Under the pieces are notes generated by a model, which made no database searches, had not been told where the DNA came from, and saw only the letters and a list, made by a program, of their open reading frames with translations. Positions 5,932 to 10,314 of a stretch of DNA of 10,314 nt are shown in pieces. Source of the DNA: Rugosibacter sp. (GTDB lineage: Bacteria; Pseudomonadota; Gammaproteobacteria; Burkholderiales; Rhodocyclaceae); contig JAUSQB010000437.1 in the NCBI GenBank assembly GCA_030652715.1, forward strand, positions 1 through 10,314, read 5' to 3'. How positions within the stretch are numbered: position 1 is the first letter of the stretch; each line of letters begins with the position of its first letter. Position numbers and translations under genes: made by a program.

Positions 5932-7344
5932 ATGCGCAGTACCCTGCAAAAAATTGGTTTGCTCACCGCCGGTCTTCTCGCGGGTATTTTTATCAGCCTC
6001 AACTTTTCAGCCAGCGCGGGCAAAGGTGCAGTAGAGTCGGTCTTGCCGATTGAGGATCTGCGCAGTTTTGCCGATGTGTATGGCGCGATCAAGCAGGGCT
6101 ATGTTGAGCCTGTGGATGATAAAACTCTGATCACGCATGCCATCAGCGGCATGCTGGCCAACCTTGATCCGCACTCGGCGTATCTCGATGCCGAAGCGTT
6201 CAAGGAAATGCAAGTCACAACCCAGGGCGAGTTTGGCGGCCTGGGGCTGGAAGTGGGGATGGAAGACGGGTTGGTCAAAGTGATCTCGCCCATTGAAGAT
6301 ACGCCTGCTTTCAAAGCGGGCTTAAAACCAGGAGACCTCATCATCAAGCTGGATGACACGCTGGTGAAGGGGCTGACCCTGACGGATGCCGTGAAAAAAA
6401 TGCGCGGCAAACCCAAAACGCAGATTCGTTTGACGGTATTTCGCAAGGGCGAGGCCAAGCCGTTTGAAGTCACGCTGACGCGAGAAAAAATCAAGGTGCA
6501 AAGCGTTAAATCCAAATCGCTGGAAGGGGGCTATGGCTATTTGCGCATAACCCAGTTTCAGGACGAAACCAATGCCGATGTAGTCAAGCACCTCGACAAG
6601 CTGGTGAAGCAGGAAAAAGACGGGCTCAAGGGCCTGGTGCTTGATCTGCGCAATGATCCGGGCGGTTTGCTAACCAGTGCGATTGGCGTTTCAGCCGCTT
6701 TTTTGCCGCCGAAAACATTGGTGACATCCACTGAAGGGCGTACTGAGGATGCCAGGCGCCAGTTTATCTCCAGCCCGGAAGATTACCTGCGCGGGGGCAG
6801 GGATGACTACATGAAAAACTTGCCGGCCCAAGTAAAAACCGTGCCCATGATCGTGCTGGTCAATGGCGGCTCGGCTTCAGCTTCCGAAATTGTCGCGGGT
6901 GCCTTGCAAGATCACAAGCGTGCGATCATCATGGGCACGCAAACTTTTGGCAAGGGCTCGGTGCAGACGGTATTGCCACTCTCTAACAATACCGCCATCA
7001 AGCTCACCACGGCGCGCTACTACACGCCGTCAGGCCGCTCGATCCAGGCCAAGGGCATCACGCCGGATATCGTGGTGGAAGAAACAGCTAACGGCGAAGC
7101 ACGCGACCGCGTGCGTGAAGCGGATCTTGAGCGGCATCTTGAAAATGGCAAGAGCACCGACGTAAAAACGGAAAGCAAGCTGGATAAGTCAGAAGATAAA
7201 CCACGCACCAAAAATGGCAAGAAAAACAAAACGGACGAAGAGGAGGATGCGGTGCGTGCGCCAATCGAGTTTGCCTCTAAAGACGATTACCAGCTCTCGC
7301 AAGCGGTGAATTTGTTAAAAGCGCTGCAAATTCTCAAACGCTGA
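5932..7344 (+). CDS. Carboxyl-terminal processing protease, S41 family (CtpA type)
   Basis: CtpA/Prc proteases trim or degrade periplasmic proteins from their C-termini; several control peptidoglycan hydrolases. The 470-residue product has an N-terminal export segment (about 7-29, ending SASA-G), then NLDPHSAYLD at 77-86, a PDZ domain at about 95-182 with FGGLGLEVG and AGLKPGDLIIKLDD, and the protease core. The core holds GLVLDLRNDPGG (234-245), NGGSASASEIVAGALQD (311-327) with nucleophile S316, and TFGKGSVQT (338-346) with general base K341 and Q345; the spacing agrees with the Ser/Lys/Gln set of plant D1 protease. A very charged Lys/Glu/Asp-rich segment (about 400-440) precedes a short helical tail. 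It follows the EnvC-like gene by 76 bases, so a joint role in cell-wall remodelling is plausible. Confidence 0.96.
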   Translation: MRSTLQKIGLLTAGLLAGIFISLNFSASAGKGAVESVLPIEDLRSFADVYGAIKQGYVEPVDDKTLITHAISGMLANLDPHSAYLDAEAFKEMQVTTQGEFGGLGLEVGMEDGLVKVISPIEDTPAFKAGLKPGDLIIKLDDTLVKGLTLTDAVKKMRGKPKTQIRLTVFRKGEAKPFEVTLTREKIKVQSVKSKSLEGGYGYLRITQFQDETNADVVKHLDKLVKQEKDGLKGLVLDLRNDPGGLLTSAIGVSAAFLPPKTLVTSTEGRTEDARRQFISSPEDYLRGGRDDYMKNLPAQVKTVPMIVLVNGGSASASEIVAGALQDHKRAIIMGTQTFGKGSVQTVLPLSNNTAIKLTTARYYTPSGRSIQAKGITPDIVVEETANGEARDRVREADLERHLENGKSTDVKTESKLDKSEDKPRTKNGKKNKTDEEEDAVRAPIEFASKDDYQLSQAVNLLKALQILKR

Positions 7345-7360
7345 TTACGAAAGGCAACCC

Positions 7361-7846
7361 GTGAGCAAAATGACCCCTGCAAAAGCGCGCGAACTGCGCG
7401 ATGCGGGGGGACATCGGCCGCGCCCTGGCATGTTTGTGCCGCAGCCCGGTACGCGCAAGCATCGCGTATTGCGCTTCGATGCGAAGTATCCGGGTGATGC
7501 GGCTGCCGCCCATACGTTGCTTGCCGGATTGCCCGAGATGATGGTTGAAGCGGGCCCACTTTCAGGCAACGCTGCACACTCATTGTCGCTGTGGTACGAG
7601 CTGAGTGAATATACATTCGATGGAATTGCCAGCGCGTTGGTCAAGCAGGGGTTTCATCTGGATAATGGCTGGTATGCCCGCTTTATGCGCGCGATGATCG
7701 CCTTTGCTGAAGAAACCCAGTTGCGCAATATGCATGGCCCGCAACGCTTGATCAAAAAATCTCAGGATATTTATTCCAAAGCGTGGGATCACCATCTGCA
7801 CGGCGATCATGACGACACGCCACCTGATTTGCGGCAGGATAAATAA
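7361..7846 (+). CDS. Unrecognised 161-residue protein with Asp/His-rich tail
   Basis: I do not recognise this family. The frame begins with GTG six bases after AAAGG; an ATG at codon 4 is an alternative. It fits between the protease gene (16-base gap) and the MoeB/ThiF-type gene (six-base gap), so it is very likely translated from the same message. There is no signal peptide or membrane helix. The first 35 residues are basic and Pro/Gly-rich (GGHRPRPGMFVPQPG at 16-30). The middle, about 66-120, looks like a folded helical domain: LSGNAAHSLSLWYELSEYTF, then GIASALVKQGFHLDN and a Met/Phe/Ala helix. The end carries DHHLHGDHDD at 143-152, a run of Asp and His that could bind metal. Its function is unknown; the neighbour suggests at most a loose link to sulfur-carrier chemistry. 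Confidence 0.83.
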   Translation: MSKMTPAKARELRDAGGHRPRPGMFVPQPGTRKHRVLRFDAKYPGDAAAAHTLLAGLPEMMVEAGPLSGNAAHSLSLWYELSEYTFDGIASALVKQGFHLDNGWYARFMRAMIAFAEETQLRNMHGPQRLIKKSQDIYSKAWDHHLHGDHDDTPPDLRQDK

Positions 7847-7852
7847 ATCGCC

Positions 7853-8629
7853 ATGAATGACGAGCAGCTGCTGCGTTACAGCAGGCATATTTTGCTGCCT
7901 GAAATCGGCATTGAAGGCCAGGAGGCCATAACGAACGCACGCGTGCTGATCGTTGGTGCAGGCGGGCTAGGCTCGCCTGCCGCCTGTTACCTCGCTGCGG
8001 CCGGCGTGGGCACGCTGGTTCTGGCCGATGGCGATCATGTTGACCTCACCAATCTGCAACGCCAGATTTTGCATCGCACCGCATCCGTCGGTGAAGCCAA
8101 AGCCACTTCGGGCCAGCGCACTCTGGCGGAGATTAATCCGCAATGTCACGTTATTGCCATCACTGAAAGACTGGAAGGCAAAGCGTTGAATGAGCAGGTG
8201 GCGCAAGCGGATGTGGTGCTCGATTGTTGCGACAACTTTGCCACGCGCCATGCGATCAATCGGGCGTGCGTGCGCTGGAAAAAACCCTTGGTGTCCGGTG
8301 CGGCGATTCGCTTTGACGGGCAAATCACCGTGTTTGATCCGCGCTGGCCGGAGGCGCCTTGTTATGACTGCCTGTTCCCTGAAGCCGAAGCGGCCGATGA
8401 TGTGCGTTGCGCAGTGACGGGTGTTTTTGCGCCCCTGACTGGCATCATCGGCAGCATGCAGGCGGCTGAAGCGTTAAAGCTCATCATGGGCTGCGGGCAA
8501 AGTTTAGGTGGGCGGCTGTTGCTGCTGGACGCCTTGCACATGACCTGGCGTGAAGTGCGCATTCCGCGCGATGCGGCGTGTGCGGTGTGCGGCGACGGTG
8601 TGCAGCAAGTCTGGCGCGTAGATTTATAA
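7853..8629 (+). CDS. moeB: HesA/MoeB/ThiF family sulfur-carrier adenylyltransferase
   Basis: Such enzymes adenylate the C-terminal Gly-Gly of a small sulfur carrier (MoaD for molybdopterin, ThiS for thiamine) with ATP. The 258-residue product has LLRYSRHILLPEIG at 6-19, the nucleotide loop GAGGLGSP at 35-42, ADGDHVDLTNLQRQ at 58-71 with R70, DCCDNFATR at 124-132 with the Mg-binding Asp127, and RCAVTGVFAPLTGIIGS at 185-201 with the conserved Cys186. Zinc-site cysteines are at 170, 173, 243 and 246 (CYDC and CAVC). There is no C-terminal rhodanese domain. MoeB and ThiF cannot be separated safely by eye; I favour MoeB because, as I recall, betaproteobacteria often carry moeB after a ctpA-type gene. 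The ATG at 7853 follows the previous stop by six bases. Confidence 0.9.
   Translation: MNDEQLLRYSRHILLPEIGIEGQEAITNARVLIVGAGGLGSPAACYLAAAGVGTLVLADGDHVDLTNLQRQILHRTASVGEAKATSGQRTLAEINPQCHVIAITERLEGKALNEQVAQADVVLDCCDNFATRHAINRACVRWKKPLVSGAAIRFDGQITVFDPRWPEAPCYDCLFPEAEAADDVRCAVTGVFAPLTGIIGSMQAAEALKLIMGCGQSLGGRLLLLDALHMTWREVRIPRDAACAVCGDGVQQVWRVDL
8624..8629. other. Palindrome TTATAA giving the stop codons of both convergent genes
   Basis: TAA at 8627-8629 ends the rightward MoeB/ThiF-type gene, and TTA at 8624-8626 is the reverse complement of the TAA that ends leftward ribD. The two coding regions therefore overlap by six bases tail to tail, with no room for a terminator between them. Confidence 0.93.
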
Positions 8630-9724
8630 AAAGCGCGCACGAATAAAAAAGTCGGTGCTGATGACACGGCGCTCGATGACATGCAGTCGTGGCACATCAG
8701 CTAAATCAGTCAATTCGTTTTGCCTTGCCTCGGTGATCATTCCGCGTGCGGTGTCACCCAGCAATAACGGCGCTTGATAAAGCAATAATTCATCAACACA
8801 GTTTTCTTGCAGTAACGCGCCATTCAGGCGGGCACCCGCCTCGACCAGCACCTCGTTGATACCTCGGCGGCCAAGCTCGGTCAGCAAGGCGACAAGATCC
8901 ACTTTGCCGTGCGCAGCGGGCAACACAACAATCTCCGCACCGGCAGCGGCCAATGCGTCGCGGCGCGTGGCATGGTCTGTCGCGCAGGCGATCAGCACGT
9001 TGCCATTGGCCAGCACGGCGGCATCGGGCGGCGTTTGCAGTTGGCTATCCACCACGATTTTTAATGGTTGCCGTGAGGTAGTAATGCCGCGCACAGTCAA
9101 GCGCGGATTATCCTCTTTCAGCGTACCAATGCCGGTCAAAAGGGCGCATGAGCGGGCGCGCCAGTGGTGTGCATCTTGGCGAGATTCCGCGCTGGTAATC
9201 CATTGCGACACCCCATTTTTGAGCGCTGTTTTGCCATCGAGGCTTGCTGCGATTTTCAGCCGCACCCAAGGTCGGCCACGCGTCATGCGCGACACAAATC
9301 CGATGTTCAGTTCATGCGCCTCGTCGCTTAGTAAACCACATTCTGTGGCAATGCCCGCTGCGCCAAGCCGCGTCAAACCTTGCCCCGCCACTTGCGGATT
9401 CGGGTCTTGCATCGCGGTGACAACGCGCGTAACGCCCGCAGCAATCAAGGCATCCGCACAAGGCGGCGTGCGCCCGATATGGCTGCAGGGCTCCAGCGTG
9501 ACATACACCGTGGCATTCATTGCAGCAGTGGATGTTAAGTTCGCCAGCGCAACGGCCTCAGCATGCGGCCCGCCGGCTTTTTCATGCCAGCCCTCGCTGA
9601 TCACCTGGCCTGCTTTCACGATTACGCAGCCTACACGCGGGTTGGGAGTGGTGGTGTTCATGCCGCGCTGCGCCAGCAGCAGTGCTTGCGCCATGAAACG
9701 ATGATCATCTGCAGAGAAGCTCAT
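8624..9724 (-). CDS. ribD: Bifunctional riboflavin biosynthesis deaminase/reductase RibD
   Basis: RibD deaminates the pyrimidine product of GTP cyclohydrolase II and then reduces its ribosyl side chain with NADPH, the second and third steps of riboflavin synthesis. From the ATG at 9724 the product has 366 residues, the usual length. The deaminase half has NPRVGCVIV at 28-36, PHAEAVAL (His54, Glu56) and the zinc motif PCSHIGRTPPC (Cys80, Cys89). The reductase half begins near 150 with RPWVRLKIAASLDGKTA and continues with QWITS, GIGTLKEDNPRLTVR and VLVEAGARLNGALLQ. A TTG directly before the ATG (9727) could also serve. It follows nrdR by ten bases, a common nrdR-ribD pairing in proteobacteria. 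Confidence 0.96.
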   Translation of the reverse strand: MSFSADDHRFMAQALLLAQRGMNTTTPNPRVGCVIVKAGQVISEGWHEKAGGPHAEAVALANLTSTAAMNATVYVTLEPCSHIGRTPPCADALIAAGVTRVVTAMQDPNPQVAGQGLTRLGAAGIATECGLLSDEAHELNIGFVSRMTRGRPWVRLKIAASLDGKTALKNGVSQWITSAESRQDAHHWRARSCALLTGIGTLKEDNPRLTVRGITTSRQPLKIVVDSQLQTPPDAAVLANGNVLIACATDHATRRDALAAAGAEIVVLPAAHGKVDLVALLTELGRRGINEVLVEAGARLNGALLQENCVDELLLYQAPLLLGDTARGMITEARQNELTDLADVPRLHVIERRVISTDFFIRARFL

Positions 9725-9734
9725 CAACGGATGC

Positions 9735-10223
9735 TCACAACTCGGTCGGCGCGTTGTTTGGTGTCGTTTGCAGCGGCGTTTCTATTTCGCGGATAGCCTC
9801 GGAAAATTCATTCACATCTTCGAAATTTCGATACACCGAGGCAAAGCGAATGTAGGCAATGTTGTCGAGTTTTTTTAGTTCGCGCATGACCAGCTCGCCA
9901 ATGCGGTCTGACGCTACTTCGCGTTGTGCCAGTTGCACGAGCCGCTCTTCGATGCGATCCAGCGCGGCATCCAGGCTTTCGGTGGTGACGGGGCGCTTGC
10001 GCAAAGCCAGCATCATGCTGGCTTTGCATTTGTCGCGCTGATATTCCGTTCGGCTGCCATTCTTTTTGATCACTTGCGGCAGTTGCAGCTCAACCCGCTC
10101 ATAGGTGGTGAAGCGTTTTTCACATGCTGCGCAACGTCGCCGCCGACGCACGGTGTCGCCTTCTTCATTCTCGCGCGTGTCGACCACCTGCGTGTTGGCG
10201 TCTGCACAAAAAGGACACTTCAC
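9735..10223 (-). CDS. nrdR: Transcriptional repressor NrdR
   Basis: NrdR represses ribonucleotide reductase genes in response to the ATP/dATP balance. The 162-residue product has an N-terminal zinc ribbon (Cys3, Cys6, Cys31, Cys34; MKCPFC and CAAC) with the basic stretch VRRRRRC that contacts DNA. An ATP-cone runs from about 48 to 138, including [17 protein letters not shown], and ends in [19 protein letters not shown]. The start is GTG at 10223, set by the invariant MKCPFC beginning and by AGGGG six bases upstream. The gene lies 48 bases after glyA. I see no NrdR-box pair in the window; its target genes are elsewhere. Confidence 0.97.
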   Translation of the reverse strand: MKCPFCADANTQVVDTRENEEGDTVRRRRRCAACEKRFTTYERVELQLPQVIKKNGSRTEYQRDKCKASMMLALRKRPVTTESLDAALDRIEERLVQLAQREVASDRIGELVMRELKKLDNIAYIRFASVYRNFEDVNEFSEAIREIETPLQTTPNNAPTEL

Positions 10224-10271
10224 GCCAGCCCCCTGACCGAAGTGCTGCCTAAAGCCTTGTCATGCAGGTAA

Positions 10272-10314
10272 TCAGCCATACACCGGAAATTTTTTGCACA
10301 GCTCGGCGGCCTCA
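10272..10314 (-). CDS. glyA: Serine hydroxymethyltransferase, C-terminal end (partial)
   Basis: Only the last 13 codons and the TGA stop (10274-10272) are present; the gene continues beyond the right edge. The visible residues EAAELCKKFPVYG resemble the GlyA ending, where E. coli has a similar ICARYPVYA tail. The glyA-nrdR-ribD order is common in beta- and gammaproteobacteria, which supports the call. GlyA converts serine and tetrahydrofolate to glycine and 5,10-methylene-tetrahydrofolate. The evidence is a short tail plus context, so confidence is moderate to good. Confidence 0.82.
   Translation of the reverse strand, partial: EAAELCKKFPVYG

Noticed and set aside
8856..9704. A 282-codon open frame on the + strand opposite ribD
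   Set aside because: It is antisense to a ribD gene with every expected motif. Its product is rich in Ala, Ser, Pro and Arg with no recognisable domain, as expected of a shadow frame.

Overview
The window looks like ordinary housekeeping chromosome from a betaproteobacterium. I infer the class from protein character and gene order: TrmL, GpsA, SecB, GrxC, a YibN-type rhodanese, GpmA, EnvC, a CtpA-type protease, a MoeB/ThiF-type enzyme and then RibD-NrdR-GlyA. Genus cannot be read from the sequence. I see no phage, IS element, CRISPR array, rRNA or tRNA. Coding density is very high and no gene-free stretch exceeds about 175 bases.

Layout. Positions 1-109 (+) hold the last codons of the ychF GTPase. 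A 150-base stretch with one doubtful small ORF leads to trmL (+, tRNA wobble 2'-O-methylation). Facing it is a leftward five-gene operon, in transcription order rhodanese, grxC, secB, a secreted SH3-domain protein and gpsA (3568 down to 854). A 173- to 179-base divergent control region separates it from a rightward operon: gpmA (glycolysis), an EnvC-like murein hydrolase activator, a C-terminal processing protease, an unrecognised 161-residue protein and a MoeB/ThiF-type adenylyltransferase. That operon meets a leftward glyA-nrdR-ribD operon tail to tail, and the two last genes overlap inside their stop codons.

How the parts fit. The leftward operon joins thiol/sulfur handling (rhodanese, glutaredoxin), protein export (SecB), a putative envelope SH3 protein and phospholipid precursor synthesis (GpsA). 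The rightward operon joins a glycolytic mutase with two envelope-maintenance proteins (EnvC-like and CtpA-like) and a sulfur-carrier-activating enzyme. The glyA-nrdR-ribD group joins one-carbon metabolism, ribonucleotide reductase control and riboflavin synthesis. The divergent arrangement yibN-grxC-secB-gpsA / gpm-envC matches the E. coli yibN/gpmM-envC locus, but here the mutase is the cofactor-dependent GpmA type.

I found no clearly new biological system. The items most worth a second look are the unrecognised 161-residue protein with an Asp/His-rich tail, a pair of DnaA-box-like repeats upstream of the protease gene, a low-complexity insert in TrmL, the mutase swap, and a 6-bp palindrome that supplies both stop codons of two convergent genes.
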